64,000 bases of DNA from a bacterium (GTDB lineage Bacteria > Pseudomonadota > Alphaproteobacteria > Acetobacterales > Acetobacteraceae), in assembly GCA_026224825.1 (NCBI GenBank), contig JAMFRO010000098.1, positions 17,846-81,845 of the forward strand, written 5' to 3'. The notes beneath the pieces were generated by a model that saw only the letters and a program-made list of their open reading frames with translations, was not told the origin of the DNA and made no database searches. Both the position numbers and the translations under genes were made by a program. Numbering within the stretch: position 1 is the stretch's first letter; each line of letters begins with the position of its first letter. Below, piece after piece: positions 8,487 through 17,790 of the stretch.

Positions 8487-9796
8487 CAATAGCGGTACAG
8501 CTCGTGCTTGAACGGCCCCTGCTGCGACAGGCCGAGATAATCCGCCTGTTTCGTCGTCAACTGCGTCAGCTTGGCGCCAACCTTGGCCAGATGCAGTGCC
8601 GCAACTTTCTCGTCCAGATGACGCGGCAGCACGTAGACCTGCTTCTCGTATTTGCCCTCGGGCGCGGTCCACAGCTCGATCTGCGCCAGCACCTGGTTGG
8701 TGAAGCTGGCGGACATCACAAAGCTCGGATGCCCCGTGGCATTGCCAAGGTTCACCAGCCGCCCTTCGGACAGCACGATGAGCCGCTTGCCATCCGGATA
8801 CACCACCTCATCCACCTGCGGCTTCACATTTTCCCATTTGTAATTGCGCAGGGATTCAATCTGAATCTCGCTATCAAAATGTCCGATGTTGCACACGATC
8901 GCCCGGTGCTTCATCGCGCGCATATGGTCGGCGGTGATCACATCCACATTGCCCGTGGCGGTGACGAAGATATCGCCGCGCGGTGCGGCATCTTCCATCG
9001 TCACGACCTCATAACCTTCCATCGCCGCCTGCAACGCGCAGATCGGATCGACCTCGGTCACCAGCACGCGGCAGCCGGCATTGCGCAAGGATGCGGAGGA
9101 GCCCTTGCCCACATCGCCAAACCCGGCGACCACGGCGACCTTGCCGGACATCATCACATCGGTACCCCGGCGGATGCCATCCACCAGGCTCTCACGGCAG
9201 CCATACAGATTATCAAACTTCGACTTGGTCATCGAATCATTCACATTGATCGCCGGCACCGCCAGCGTCCCGGCCTTGGCCATCTCCCACAGGCGATGCA
9301 CGCCGGTGGTGGTTTCCTCGGAAATGCCTTTGATCCCCTCCAGAAGTGCGGGGTATTTGTCGTGCACCAGCTTGGTCACGTCGCCGCCATCGTCCAGGAT
9401 CATGTTCGGCACCCAGCCGTCCGGCCCGCGCAACGTCTGCTCGATGCACCACCAGAACTCGTCCTCGGTCATGCCCTTCCAGGCAAACACCGGCGTACCC
9501 GCCGCCGCCACGGCTGCCGCCGCCTGGTCTTGCGTCGAGAAAATATTGCAGGACGACCAGCGCACGGAGGCGCCAAGTGCCGTCAGCGTCTCGATCAGCA
9601 CGGCGGTCTGGATCGTCATATGCAGCGAGCCGACGATGCGCGCGCCCTTCAGCGGCTGGCTCTTGCCGAATTCGGACCGGAGCGCCATCAGCCCCGGCAT
9701 CTCATCCTCAGCCATGGCGATCTCCTTACGGCCCCAGGCCGCCAGCGAGATATCCTTGACCTTATAGTCCTCCAGCGCCGCGTTCACATCCGCCAT
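8486..9796 (-). CDS. ahcY: Adenosylhomocysteinase (SAH hydrolase)
   Basis: A 436-residue NAD-dependent enzyme that reversibly cleaves S-adenosylhomocysteine to homocysteine and adenosine, relieving inhibition of methyltransferases. Visible: [16 protein letters not shown] near the N-terminus, [20 protein letters not shown] with the catalytic Lys/Asp/Cys region, the NAD-binding [25 protein letters not shown], and the C-terminal KHELYRY signature. The ATG at 9796 was chosen because GGAG lies 6-8 bases upstream; five more in-frame residues precede it. I looked upstream for a SAH or SAM riboswitch and saw none I could recognise. Confidence 0.98.
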   Translation of the reverse strand: MADVNAALEDYKVKDISLAAWGRKEIAMAEDEMPGLMALRSEFGKSQPLKGARIVGSLHMTIQTAVLIETLTALGASVRWSSCNIFSTQDQAAAAVAAAGTPVFAWKGMTEDEFWWCIEQTLRGPDGWVPNMILDDGGDVTKLVHDKYPALLEGIKGISEETTTGVHRLWEMAKAGTLAVPAINVNDSMTKSKFDNLYGCRESLVDGIRRGTDVMMSGKVAVVAGFGDVGKGSSASLRNAGCRVLVTEVDPICALQAAMEGYEVVTMEDAAPRGDIFVTATGNVDVITADHMRAMKHRAIVCNIGHFDSEIQIESLRNYKWENVKPQVDEVVYPDGKRLIVLSEGRLVNLGNATGHPSFVMSASFTNQVLAQIELWTAPEGKYEKQVYVLPRHLDEKVAALHLAKVGAKLTQLTTKQADYLGLSQQGPFKHELYRY

Positions 9797-9885
9797 GTTC
9801 TGCTCCTGCAAATTGTCCCGCCTCCCATATTCGTTTGGGGCGCGGCTGCCAACTGCCGGCGGCGCAGGGGCTGACTCTCGCCCAC

Positions 9886-9967
9886 CCCGTCATTCCCGCG
9901 AAAGCGGGAATCTGTCGCTCCCGGGACACGGGTGGGAGCAGATTCCCGCTTTCGCGGGAATGACGGG
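9886..9967. repeat. Palindromic repeat (GCGGGGATGACGGG type), copy 2
   Basis: Arms at 9886-9914 and 9939-9967 are perfect 29-bp reverse complements (core GTCATTCCCGCGAAAGCGGG) with a 24-bp GC-rich spacer. It sits between the ahcY start and the end of the cytochrome c gene, so it could end the cytochrome transcript, but it has no U-tract. Differs from copy 1 by paired C/T and G/A changes in both arms, that is, compensatory substitutions. Confidence 0.93.
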
Positions 9968-9983
9968 TGTTGGCGCAGCCCGT

Positions 9984-10313
9984 TTAAGGTTTCGGCAGCC
10001 CGGACAAATACGCCGCCACGGCCTGGGCTTCGGCCGGGCTCAGCGCCTGCGCGATGGATTGCATCAGCGGCGTGCCGCCCTGCCCCTTGGCCATATTGGC
10101 CAGATCCGCCGTGATCACCCCCGCCGGCAGCCCGGCCAGCGCCGGCGCCCCGGTGGCCGGGTTGCCCGCCCCGTTCGCGCCATGGCAGGCGGCGCAGGGC
10201 AAAGCCCCATTAGAGTTTCCGTGCAGCACGATGTCGCGCCCATCCGGATCAGCCCCGTCAGGCGCTGCCCAGGCCAGCCCCGGCAGGAGGAGCAAAAGGA
10301 GCAAAAACCTCAC
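9984..10313 (-). CDS. Periplasmic class I cytochrome c
   Basis: A 109-residue protein with a leucine-rich signal peptide (VRFLLLLLLLPGLAWA) and one heme-binding motif CAACH (in ALPCAACHGANG), followed by GAPALAGLP and a C-terminal Met (LANMAKGQ or PLMQSI) that could be the axial ligand. The start is the GTG at 10313, which overlaps the stop of the PCuAC gene (GTGA). It resembles the small cytochrome c553/c5-type electron carriers that feed oxidases. Pairing with a copper chaperone suggests a link to terminal oxidase assembly or electron delivery. Confidence 0.85.
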   Translation of the reverse strand: MRFLLLLLLLPGLAWAAPDGADPDGRDIVLHGNSNGALPCAACHGANGAGNPATGAPALAGLPAGVITADLANMAKGQGGTPLMQSIAQALSPAEAQAVAAYLSGLPKP

Positions 10314-10741
10314 GGCGCCCCGGCCGGGCCATATACCGGCATGTTCACCGCCAGCGTGGACCCATCGCCAAAATCCAGCGTCACGGCGAGTGTCTCGCCA
10401 ATTTTCATCTTCGGCGCCATGCACATCAAATGATACCCGCCCTCCACCAGCTCCGCCTGGCCATGCGCCGGCACGGGCACGCTCGCCACCGGCATCATCA
10501 TCGCCGTGCCGCCCATGTTCATGCTCTGGTGCAGCATCAGCGAGGCGCATGCCGCGGCACGCGCCCCGGTCAGCACCGCCGGGTAATCGCTGTTGTTCAC
10601 CAGCACCAGATACCCCCCCGCCGGCAGGCCGGGCAGCAGATAGCGCATCCAGGCCTGCTGCACGGTCACATCCCCGGCCTGGGCCGCCAGTGCCGGCACC
10701 GGTGCCAGACCCAGAAACATCGCCAGCCATAATCCGCGCAT
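10310..10741 (-). CDS. PCuAC-type periplasmic copper chaperone (DUF461)
   Basis: A 143-residue secreted protein with a signal peptide (MRGLWLAMFLGLAPVPALAA). The copper site of the PCuAC family, H/M-x-M...HxM, is visible as LMLHQSMNMGGTAMMMPV and GGYHLMCM. PCuAC proteins deliver Cu(I) to the CuA/CuB sites of heme-copper oxidases, often with Sco. ATG 10741 was chosen for the clean signal peptide; an ATG four codons earlier (10753) is possible. It overlaps the cytochrome c start by 4 bp, and two heme A synthase-like genes occur 11 kb away, which fits a cell with an a-type oxidase. Confidence 0.87.
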   Translation of the reverse strand: MRGLWLAMFLGLAPVPALAAQAGDVTVQQAWMRYLLPGLPAGGYLVLVNNSDYPAVLTGARAAACASLMLHQSMNMGGTAMMMPVASVPVPAHGQAELVEGGYHLMCMAPKMKIGETLAVTLDFGDGSTLAVNMPVYGPAGAP

Positions 10742-10847
10742 ACCTGCCCCCATTTCACCGGATTTACGCTCATTCCGGGGCCCCGGAAAGCATTTCCGCA
10801 CCGCAGCACAATTGCCAAGCCCCCTGCTACGGAGCAAAAGAACGGCC

Positions 10848-11258
10848 ATGGAATCCCCGGCCTTCGCCGACATCACCCAAGCCACCCGCCGCATGTTCAT
10901 CCGCGACCTCACAATCGCGGCCTCCATCGGCGTGTACTCGCACGAGCATGAAGCCCGCCAGCGTGTGCGGATTAATGTTGAGCTGGCGGTGCTGGACGCC
11001 GGCGCGCAGAATATCTCCCGCGCCGCGGTGGGTGCCGACGACCTTGCCCGGGTCGTCGATTACGAGGTCATCGTCAACAACATCCGCGCCATTGCCACCA
11101 CCGGGCACATCCAACTGGTGGAAACCCTGGCCGAGCGCCTGGCCGAATCCTGCCTGGCCGACGCCCGCATCCGCCGCGTTTTGGTGCGGGTGGAGAAACT
11201 CGACGTGTTCGCCGATGCCGCCGCGGTGGGTGTGGAAATCGAGCGCCGGAACAACTAG
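10848..11258 (+). CDS. folB: Dihydroneopterin aldolase
   Basis: A 136-residue protein of the usual FolB length. It shows RDLTIAASIGVYSHEHEARQRVRINVELAV, the standard first strand and the SIGV/HExE-like region, then VVDYEVIVNNI, the conserved GHIQLVETLAERLA (active-site Glu) and VLVRVEKLDVFADAAAVGVEIER. FolB converts dihydroneopterin to 6-hydroxymethyl-dihydropterin in folate synthesis; folE, which makes its upstream precursor, is at 20220. ATG 10848 is preferred over an in-frame TTG at 10812. Promoter region shared with the divergent PCuAC gene. Confidence 0.9.
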   Translation: MESPAFADITQATRRMFIRDLTIAASIGVYSHEHEARQRVRINVELAVLDAGAQNISRAAVGADDLARVVDYEVIVNNIRAIATTGHIQLVETLAERLAESCLADARIRRVLVRVEKLDVFADAAAVGVEIERRNN

Positions 11259-11439
11259 TTGTCCACCCTGCGGATTCGAGCAGAGTCAAAGGGTTTTATC
11301 GGGTGGTTACCGCGATTGCATGGCAGCCTTGCGCCAATGTTTTATAATAAAGTCAATGGGTTGACACCTATAAAAGTGAGACTCACGAAAAGTTTAGCGA
11401 TCTGGGTATCTTATAGGCCAGGGCTTCAAACTACCTGGC

Positions 11440-11459
11440 TTTCCACAGAGTTATCCACA
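11440..11459 (+). promoter_or_regulatory. Two adjacent DnaA-box-like 9-mers
   Basis: TTTCCACAG (11440-11448) and TTATCCACA (11451-11459) lie two bases apart in the 217-bp, AT-richer gap between folB and uvrC. The second equals the consensus DnaA box. A TTGACA (11361) and TATAAAAG (11369) are in the same gap. A full origin needs several boxes and an AT-rich unwinding region, which I do not see; DnaA-dependent control of uvrC or a titration site is possible. Confidence 0.4.
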
Positions 11460-11475
11460 AGCCTAGGGCCGTACT

Positions 11476-13344
11476 ATGGATAGTCCGGCCACCCAAGGCG
11501 TGCATGTCATCGAGGCTGCATTGGCCACCATGCCCAGCAACTCCGGCGTGTACCGCATGCTCGATGCCAAGGGCGAGGCGCTATATGTCGGCAAGGCCCG
11601 CAACCTTAAAAAACGCGTCACCAACTACACCCAGCTCGCCCGCCTGCCCGAGCGCCTGCGCCGCATGGTGGCCGCCACGGTAGCCATGGAGATCATCACC
11701 ACCCATACCGAGGTTGAGGCTTTGCTGCTGGAAGCAAACCTTATCAAGAGGTTAAAGCCACGTTACAATATACTACTCCGCGACGATAAATCCTTCCCCT
11801 GGCTGGTGCTGAGCGCCGACCACCCCTACCCGCAACTGGCCAAGCATCGCGGCGCGCAGGCCCGTAAAGGCTCCTATTTCGGCCCCTTCGCCTCGGCCGG
11901 CACCGTCAACCAAAGCGTGCAAACGCTGCAGCGCGTGTTTCTGCTGCGCACCTGCGCGGACACGGTTTTCGCCAACCGCACCCGGCCCTGCCTGCTGTTC
12001 CAGATCAAGCGTTGCAGCGCACCATGCGTCGGCCGCATCTCCGCGCCGGATTACGCCGTGCTGGTGGAGCAGGCCAAATCTTTCCTCTCAGGCAAATCCG
12101 GCCTGCTGCAGAAGGAGATGGCCGCCACCATGCAGGAGGCCTCGGACCGGCTGGATTTCGAGCAGGCCGCCGCGATCCGCGACCGGATAAAAGGCCTCAC
12201 CTTCGTGCAGGGCAGCGAGATCATCAACCCCGCCAGCCTGGCCGAGGCCGATGTCATCGCCGTGCACCAGGAGGCGGGTCAGGCCTGCGTGCAGGTGTTT
12301 TTCATCAGGGGCGGGCGCAATAACGGCAACCGCAGTTTTTACCCCGCCAATACCAGCGGCGATGAGCCGGGCGCGGTGCTGGCCGCCTTCATCGCCCAGT
12401 TTTACGACGACAAGCCGCCGCCGCCGGTTTTACTCCTCAACCACGAGGCGGATGAAGCCGCATTGCTCAGCGAAGCGTTGAGCCTGAAAGCCGAGCGCAA
12501 GGTCACGCTCCTGGTGCCCCAGCGGGGCGAAAAATACGATGTGGTGCAGCACGCCGCCACCAATGCCCGCGAGGCGCTGGAGCGCAAACTCGCCGAAGCC
12601 GCAGGCCAGGGTAAGCTGCTCGCCGCCGTGGCGGAGCTGTTCAGCCTGCCCGAGACGCCAAAGCGCATCGAGACTTACGACAACTCCCACATCATGGGCA
12701 CCAATGCTTATGGCGTGATGGTGGTGGCCGGGCCGGAAGGTTACATCAAATCCGCCTACCGCAAATTCAGCATCAAAAGCGCCATCACCCCCGGCGATGA
12801 TTTCGGCATGATGCGCGAAGTACTGCTCCGCCGCTTCGGCCGCAGCCTGGCCGAAGACCCGGAGCGCGCCTCCGAAAACTGGCCCGATCTGCTGCTCATC
12901 GATGGCGGCGCCGGCCAGCTCTCCGCCGTGCAAGGCATCATGACCGAGCTGGGGCTGGAGGACATCCCTTTGGTTGCCATCGCCAAGGGCCCGGACCGCA
13001 ATGCCGGGCGGGAATGGTTCCACATGGCAGGGCGCGAGACCTTCCAGCTCCCGCCGCGCGACCCGGTGCTGTATTTCCTGCAACGCCTGCGCGACGAGGC
13101 GCATCGCTTCGCCATCACCACCCACCGCGCCGGGCGCAGCAAAAAACTCGTCACCTCGGAGTTGGATGAAGTGCCCGGCATAGGTGCCGCCCGCAAAAAA
13201 GCTCTACTCGGGCATTTTGGCGCGGCGCGTGAGGTGAAAAACGCCGGATTGAAGGATCTGGAGGCCGTCGCCGGCATCAACCGCGCCACCGCCCGCGCCG
13301 TCTATGCGTTTTTTCATCCAGGGGTACGCTTGCCGCAGGAATAA
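11476..13344 (+). CDS. uvrC: Excinuclease ABC subunit C
   Basis: A 622-residue protein with the complete UvrC order: GIY-YIG nuclease at the N-terminus ([20 protein letters not shown], residues 22-41), Cys-rich [11 protein letters not shown] near 178, UVR domain ([10 protein letters not shown] near 235), the UvrC/RNase H-like 5' nuclease domain ([30 protein letters not shown]) and C-terminal helix-hairpin-helix ([22 protein letters not shown]). It makes the dual incisions in nucleotide excision repair after UvrAB damage recognition. It stands alone with 217 bp of upstream non-coding DNA. Confidence 0.98.
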   Translation: MDSPATQGVHVIEAALATMPSNSGVYRMLDAKGEALYVGKARNLKKRVTNYTQLARLPERLRRMVAATVAMEIITTHTEVEALLLEANLIKRLKPRYNILLRDDKSFPWLVLSADHPYPQLAKHRGAQARKGSYFGPFASAGTVNQSVQTLQRVFLLRTCADTVFANRTRPCLLFQIKRCSAPCVGRISAPDYAVLVEQAKSFLSGKSGLLQKEMAATMQEASDRLDFEQAAAIRDRIKGLTFVQGSEIINPASLAEADVIAVHQEAGQACVQVFFIRGGRNNGNRSFYPANTSGDEPGAVLAAFIAQFYDDKPPPPVLLLNHEADEAALLSEALSLKAERKVTLLVPQRGEKYDVVQHAATNAREALERKLAEAAGQGKLLAAVAELFSLPETPKRIETYDNSHIMGTNAYGVMVVAGPEGYIKSAYRKFSIKSAITPGDDFGMMREVLLRRFGRSLAEDPERASENWPDLLLIDGGAGQLSAVQGIMTELGLEDIPLVAIAKGPDRNAGREWFHMAGRETFQLPPRDPVLYFLQRLRDEAHRFAITTHRAGRSKKLVTSELDEVPGIGAARKKALLGHFGAAREVKNAGLKDLEAVAGINRATARAVYAFFHPGVRLPQE

Positions 13345-13443
13345 GCGCACCCAGACGCACTACATACGGTTATGTGATTGTTTTCGCCCTAATGCCGCCA
13401 TGGTCCAAAGGCTTAAATGAGATTGTTACATGAAGGAATGCGT

Positions 13444-15021
13444 ATGGACCGGGATTTTTGGGCGGAACTGATAGCAAGTGCCGCCGCCACGCCAGCGCTG
13501 AAATCGTTGTTTTCCACCGGCCCGGACCGTTTCCACGAGTTTTCCGCCAGTTTCGGCGATCTGCTCCTGGATTATTCCAAAACCAGCATCACCGCCCCCA
13601 GCCGGGCGCTGCTGCTGGAGCTGGCCCGCCATGCGCAGGTGGAAGCCAAGCGCGATGCCATGTTCCGGGGTGAAAAAATCAACAACACCGAGAACCGCGC
13701 CGCTTTGCATACGGCGCTGCGCGCCCCGCGCGATGCAAAAGTGTTCGTCGATGGCGAGAACGTCATCCCCGAAGTGCATGAAACCCTGGACCGGCTGTTC
13801 GCCTTCGCCGAGGGCATACGCGCCGGTTCCATCGCCACGGCGGACGGCCGGCCCTTCACCGATGTGGTGAACATCGGCATCGGCGGCTCCGACCTCGGCC
13901 CGGTGATGGCCACATTGGCCCTGGCCCCGTATCACGACGGCCCGCGCCTGCATTTCTGCGCCAATGTCGATGCCGCACATCTCACGGATATTCTCAAACC
14001 CCTCGACCCCGCCCGCACATTGTTCATCGTCGCCTCCAAAACCTTTACCACCGTGGAGACGATGACCAATGCAAGATCCGCCCGGCACTGGATTGTGGCG
14101 GCATTGGGCGAGGACGCGGTGAACGCGCATTTCGCCGCTGTCTCCTCCGCCGTGGACAAGGCCGCCGCCTTCGGCATCCCTGCAGAGCGTACCTTCGGAT
14201 TCTGGGACTGGGTCGGCGGCCGCTACTCCGTCTGGTCGGCCATCGGCCTGCCGGTGATGATCGCCATCGGGCCCGAAAACTTCCGCGCATTCCTCGCCGG
14301 CGCGCATGCAATGGACGAGCATTTCCGCACCGCGACCCTGGATAAAAACCTGCCGGTGCTGCTGGCGCTTGTCGGCATATGGCACCGCAACGCCTGCCTG
14401 TACCCGGCGCGCGCCATACTGCCCTACGAGCAGCGCCTCTCGCGCCTGCCGGCCTATCTGCAGCAGCTCGACATGGAATCCAACGGCAAGAGCCGCGCGC
14501 GCGACGGCTCACCGCATATCTACCCCTCCACCGGCCCGCTGGTGTTCGGCGAGCCGGGCACCAACGGCCAGCATGCCTTCTACCAGCTCATCCACCAGGG
14601 CACGGACGTGATCCCCTGCGAATTCCTCATCGCAGCCGAGGGCCATGAGCCGGATATGCGCGAACACCACGAGCTGCTCATCGCCAACTGCCTGGCGCAG
14701 GCCCGGGCGTTGATGATCGGCCGGACGCTGGAAGAGGCGGATTTCAACCCGCACCGCGTGTTCATGGGCAACCGCCCGAGCATCACTCTGGCCTTCCGCA
14801 AGCTCACGCCGCATGCGCTGGGCCGGCTCATCGCACTGTACGAGCACCGGATTTTCACGGAAGCCGCGATCTGGAACATCAACCCGTTCGACCAATGGGG
14901 TGTGGAACTGGGCAAGGAACTGGCCACCAAACTGCTCCCCGCCGTGCAAGGCAAAGCCACGCCCGAAGCCGACAGCTCAACCACCGGCCTGTTGGCCTAT
15001 CTGCACAGGACGAAAAGCTGA
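13444..15021 (+). CDS. pgi: Glucose-6-phosphate isomerase
   Basis: A 525-residue cytosolic enzyme interconverting glucose-6-phosphate and fructose-6-phosphate. Signatures: [59 protein letters not shown] and the C-terminal [15 protein letters not shown] 13444 is chosen because GAAGGA lies six bases upstream; in-frame ATGs at 13417 and 13438 lack such spacing. Monocistronic by position: 99 bp after uvrC, and the next gene is convergent, ending three bases after the pgi stop. Confidence 0.97.
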   Translation: MDRDFWAELIASAAATPALKSLFSTGPDRFHEFSASFGDLLLDYSKTSITAPSRALLLELARHAQVEAKRDAMFRGEKINNTENRAALHTALRAPRDAKVFVDGENVIPEVHETLDRLFAFAEGIRAGSIATADGRPFTDVVNIGIGGSDLGPVMATLALAPYHDGPRLHFCANVDAAHLTDILKPLDPARTLFIVASKTFTTVETMTNARSARHWIVAALGEDAVNAHFAAVSSAVDKAAAFGIPAERTFGFWDWVGGRYSVWSAIGLPVMIAIGPENFRAFLAGAHAMDEHFRTATLDKNLPVLLALVGIWHRNACLYPARAILPYEQRLSRLPAYLQQLDMESNGKSRARDGSPHIYPSTGPLVFGEPGTNGQHAFYQLIHQGTDVIPCEFLIAAEGHEPDMREHHELLIANCLAQARALMIGRTLEEADFNPHRVFMGNRPSITLAFRKLTPHALGRLIALYEHRIFTEAAIWNINPFDQWGVELGKELATKLLPAVQGKATPEADSSTTGLLAYLHRTKS

Positions 15022-15024
15022 AGC

Positions 15025-15402
15025 TTAAATCCCGGCGGCTATGCGTTTGCGATGCAGCGCCTCGACCCGGCCGAGCAAATCAGCAAAACTGAAGGGTTTC
15101 TCGATATAATCATCCCCCCCGCTTTCCAGCCCCTTCATCCAGTTGCACAAGCCGCCCATGCCGGAGAGGATCAGCGCCGGGGTTTCGATGCTCGCCCCGC
15201 GCAGGTCGCGCAGCAGATTGGCGCCGTCTATCCCGCCGGGGAGCTGGCGGTCGAAGATCATCACATCGAAACGGGCGCCCAAAGCGGCCTGCATGCCGCT
15301 GGCGCCGTCCGCCGCATGGGTGACGTCATGGTTCGCACCGGCCAGCCCGTCTCGTACCAGCCTGGCGATCGCCTCGTCATCCTCGATCAGAAGAATCCGC
15401 AT
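15025..15402 (-). CDS. Single-domain response regulator (receiver only)
   Basis: A 125-residue protein made only of a receiver domain: MRILLIEDDEAIARLV (acidic pocket), the phospho-acceptor Asp in FDVMIFDRQLPGGIDG, the Ser switch in ALILSGMGG and the conserved Lys in YIEKPFSFADLL. There is no output domain, so it probably works as a phosphate shuttle or by protein contact. Reading starts at ATG 15402; in-frame DNA upstream is not protein-like. It is divergent from a soluble kinase 130 bp away, its likely partner. Confidence 0.88.
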   Translation of the reverse strand: MRILLIEDDEAIARLVRDGLAGANHDVTHAADGASGMQAALGARFDVMIFDRQLPGGIDGANLLRDLRGASIETPALILSGMGGLCNWMKGLESGGDDYIEKPFSFADLLGRVEALHRKRIAAGI

Positions 15403-15531
15403 GTTGCCAAACTCCGTTTTCCGGCAAACACTGGCATAAACGCCACGCGATAACCATAATGCCGGGAGAGCAACCATAACACACCGGCATATGTGCTTGA
15501 ACAAGAGGAAAATTATATTTGTGGTAATGGA

Positions 15532-16212
15532 ATGGACATAACCGGCCCCACGGCTGCACCGGGTGGTGCGCCCGCTGCCGCGGTGCGGGATTTCGCTGTC
15601 CAGGATTTCGCGGCCAGGGTGGCGCACGACCTCAATAACCTGCTCACCGGCATCCTCGGCAATCTGGAGCTGCTGCAATTACGCGTGGCGCGCAACAATG
15701 TCCCCGGCCTCGATTCCTATCTCGACGGCGCCAACAGCGCCGGTACACGCGCCGTGGCCTTTACCGCACGGCTGATGACCTATTCCGGCCACGGCGGCAG
15801 CCCGCCCCAACACGTGCCGGTGGATGCGGTGCTGGCCAAATTCATCCCCCAGGCCGCCTGCACCCTGGCCGCCGGCACCGCCGGGCTGCTGTGCGATCCC
15901 GCGCAACTGGAGCTGGCCGTGGCCGAACTCCTCGAAAACGCCAAGTCAGCCGGCGGCGCAACCTCCCTCAGCTCCACCGTAACCGGCGAGACGATCGTCA
16001 TCACCATACGCGACACCGGCCACGGCATGGCCCCCGAAACCCTGGCCCGCGCCCAGGAACCCTTCTTCACCACCGCCAACAACGGCACCGGCCGCGGCCT
16101 CGGCCTGGCCATCGCGGCGCGGGTGGTGCGCGAGCTCGGCGGCAGCCTGAGCATCGACTCCCAACCGGGCGCGGGGTGTACCGTTACGCTGGTGGTGCCG
16201 CGGGCGCCATGA
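15532..16212 (+). CDS. Soluble histidine kinase without a sensor domain
   Basis: About 226 residues holding just the kinase core: H-box ARVAHDLNNLLTGILGNLEL about 25 residues from the start, N-box LELAVAELLENAKSAGG, G1 IRDTGHGM, F-box PFFTT, and G2 GTGRGLGLAIAARVV. No membrane helix or PAS/GAF sensor is visible. ATG 15532 is preferred; a GTG at 15493 would add 13 residues with no better ribosome-binding site. Divergent from the receiver-only regulator, suggesting a two-protein phosphorelay whose input must come from elsewhere. Its last 29 bp overlap the convergent hydrolase gene. Confidence 0.83.
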   Translation: MDITGPTAAPGGAPAAAVRDFAVQDFAARVAHDLNNLLTGILGNLELLQLRVARNNVPGLDSYLDGANSAGTRAVAFTARLMTYSGHGGSPPQHVPVDAVLAKFIPQAACTLAAGTAGLLCDPAQLELAVAELLENAKSAGGATSLSSTVTGETIVITIRDTGHGMAPETLARAQEPFFTTANNGTGRGLGLAIAARVVRELGGSLSIDSQPGAGCTVTLVVPRAP

Positions 16213-16807
16213 GGTGCTGCTCGATCAGCCCTGCAACCTCCCGTACATGGGTTTGGGCGAGGTCGTGATCGCCGCCGGGGATGACATGCAGCCGCGCATC
16301 CGGCAGCAGCGCGCATAGGCGCCGGCCGACGGCAAGCGGGCTGATCGGATCATGATCGCCCCACAACAGGAGCGTGGGTGCGGTGACCAAAGCCAGCCGG
16401 GCGGACAGATCCTCGCGGGTATCGCCGATCCAGCGGGCGGCATGCGGATAGGCCTGGTAATAGTCTGAACGCCAATCCACCCCGCCGAGATCTCCTACAG
16501 GCACGCCGGCGGAAGTCACGGCCAGGACCAGGCGCCGTAGTTTGTCCGGCGCGGCCAATGCCGCTTTTATCGCGACCAGCCCGCCCATCGACTGCGCCAC
16601 GATGTTCACCGGCTCGTCCATGTGGCGGATAACCAGCGTGACCAGATCGTTGAACGCTGTGACCTCCGGCACGGGCGGCTCATCGCCCAGGCCGGGCCAG
16701 GCCAGAAACACGCTGTCCAACGCGGTGCGTGCCGCCACGGGCCGCCAGAAAGATGCACTACCGCCCGCGCCCGGCAAAAACAGGGTTTTGGTCCTGATCC
16801 TGATCAT
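16184..16807 (-). CDS. Alpha/beta-hydrolase
   Basis: A 207-residue hydrolase-fold protein: oxyanion region FLPGAGGSASFW, nucleophile elbow AQSMGGL (Ser), acidic residue in LLWGDHDPISP and catalytic His in PGGDHDLAQ. Substrate unknown; the family includes esterases and C-C hydrolases. Convergent with the soluble kinase and overlapping it by 29 bp at the 3' ends. The tRNA-Gln gene lies just upstream on the same strand. Confidence 0.82.
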   Translation of the reverse strand: MIRIRTKTLFLPGAGGSASFWRPVAARTALDSVFLAWPGLGDEPPVPEVTAFNDLVTLVIRHMDEPVNIVAQSMGGLVAIKAALAAPDKLRRLVLAVTSAGVPVGDLGGVDWRSDYYQAYPHAARWIGDTREDLSARLALVTAPTLLLWGDHDPISPLAVGRRLCALLPDARLHVIPGGDHDLAQTHVREVAGLIEQHLMAPAAPPA

Positions 16808-16825
16808 AGGGGCCTTCCTTGGAAA

Positions 16826-16900
16826 TGGCTGGGACGGGAGGATTCGAACCTCCGCATGGTGGAATCAAAATCCACTGCCTTACCGCTTGGCGACGTCCCA
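16826..16900 (-). tRNA. trnQ: tRNA-Gln (anticodon TTG), CCA encoded
   Basis: On the minus strand a full cloverleaf can be folded: acceptor TGGGACG (16900-16894) pairs perfectly with CGTCCCA before the G discriminator and encoded CCA; the anticodon loop ATTTTGATT is closed by a GTGG/CCAC-type stem; the T arm is GGAGG-TTCGAATC-CTCC. The TTG anticodon and the unusual T at position 1 fit bacterial tRNA-Gln reading CAA/CAG. Length 75 nt including CCA. Confidence 0.96.
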
Positions 16901-16914
16901 ATACACGCGGGCTC

Positions 16915-17790
16915 TCATAAGCGTTTCTGCTCCGGCTGGTAAAGCCCCCCGCCCCAGCACCACCAGGATTCGGGAATTTCGTCTACCGCCATAGCGGCCT
17001 GTGTCGGCGTGTCGAAAATGGCGAAGCAGGTCGCCCCTGACCCGCTCATCCGGGCAAGTTTTGCGCCAGGCAGGGCCGCCAGCACGGATAAAACCTCGCC
17101 AATCACGGGCGCGATGCCGATAGCAGCCTCCTGCAGATCATTGGTACAGCGTGCGAGATCCTTCACCATCGCATCCACATCCACCCAAGCTTCCGGCAAC
17201 ACGGGGGCGGCCGTAAACCCGCCCTGGCGCGCCTTGAACACAGCGGGTGTGGGCACCGCCACGCCGGGGTTCACCAGTACCATGCCAAACTCCGGCAGCG
17301 CCGGGGCCGGGGCCAAAATCTCGCCGATGCCCTGCATGCGCGCCGGGCGCGAAGCCAGGCACACCGGCACATCCGCCCCCAGTTGCAGCGCGAGCGCGGG
17401 CAGATCCGCCTCCACACCCCAGAGCCCGGACAAAACCCGCAATGCCGCCGCCGCATCGGCCGAGCCGCCGCCGATGCCTGAGGCCACCGGCAAATTCTTT
17501 TCCAGCGTCAGCGCGGCACCGCGCCCCGGTGCCAGCAGTTTTGCCGCGCGCAGCAGCAGATTATCGTCCTCGGCCCGCAGCACCGCGCCAAATTCCCCGG
17601 AAATCTCCAGGCTCAGCGCCTCGGCCGGCGCGGCCTCAACAAAATCCCCGGCCTCCGGAAACACCGCCAGGCTGTCGAGCAGATGGTACCCATCCGCGCG
17701 CTTGCCGGTGACATGCAAGTATAAATTCACCTTAGCCGGCGCGAAGCGGGCCGGCGCGAAGCGGGCCGGCGCGAAACGCGAAAAACTCAC
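16915..17790 (-). CDS. ispE: 4-diphosphocytidyl-2-C-methyl-D-erythritol kinase
   Basis: A 291-residue GHMP kinase of the MEP isoprenoid pathway. Conserved: APAKVNLYLHVTGKRADGYH (substrate pocket), the ATP-binding LPVASGIGGGSADAAAALR, and the C-terminal LARMSGSGATCFAIF. The start is a GTG at 17790 that overlaps the stop of the TPR lipoprotein gene (GTGA). Between start and core the protein carries three tandem RFAPA units, encoded by a 15-bp repeat (about 17736-17777), an unusual slippage-prone extension of the N-terminus. Confidence 0.95.
   Translation of the reverse strand: MSFSRFAPARFAPARFAPAKVNLYLHVTGKRADGYHLLDSLAVFPEAGDFVEAAPAEALSLEISGEFGAVLRAEDDNLLLRAAKLLAPGRGAALTLEKNLPVASGIGGGSADAAAALRVLSGLWGVEADLPALALQLGADVPVCLASRPARMQGIGEILAPAPALPEFGMVLVNPGVAVPTPAVFKARQGGFTAAPVLPEAWVDVDAMVKDLARCTNDLQEAAIGIAPVIGEVLSVLAALPGAKLARMSGSGATCFAIFDTPTQAAMAVDEIPESWWCWGGGLYQPEQKRL

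Noticed and set aside
9797..9885. SAH/SAM riboswitch in the ahcY leader
   Set aside because: Riboswitches are common there, but I could not fold any known SAH or SAM core from the minus-strand leader; only GC-rich sequence and the palindrome were seen.
11361..11460. Chromosomal origin of replication
   Set aside because: Only two DnaA-type boxes and no clear unwinding region or dnaA/parAB/gidA neighbours.
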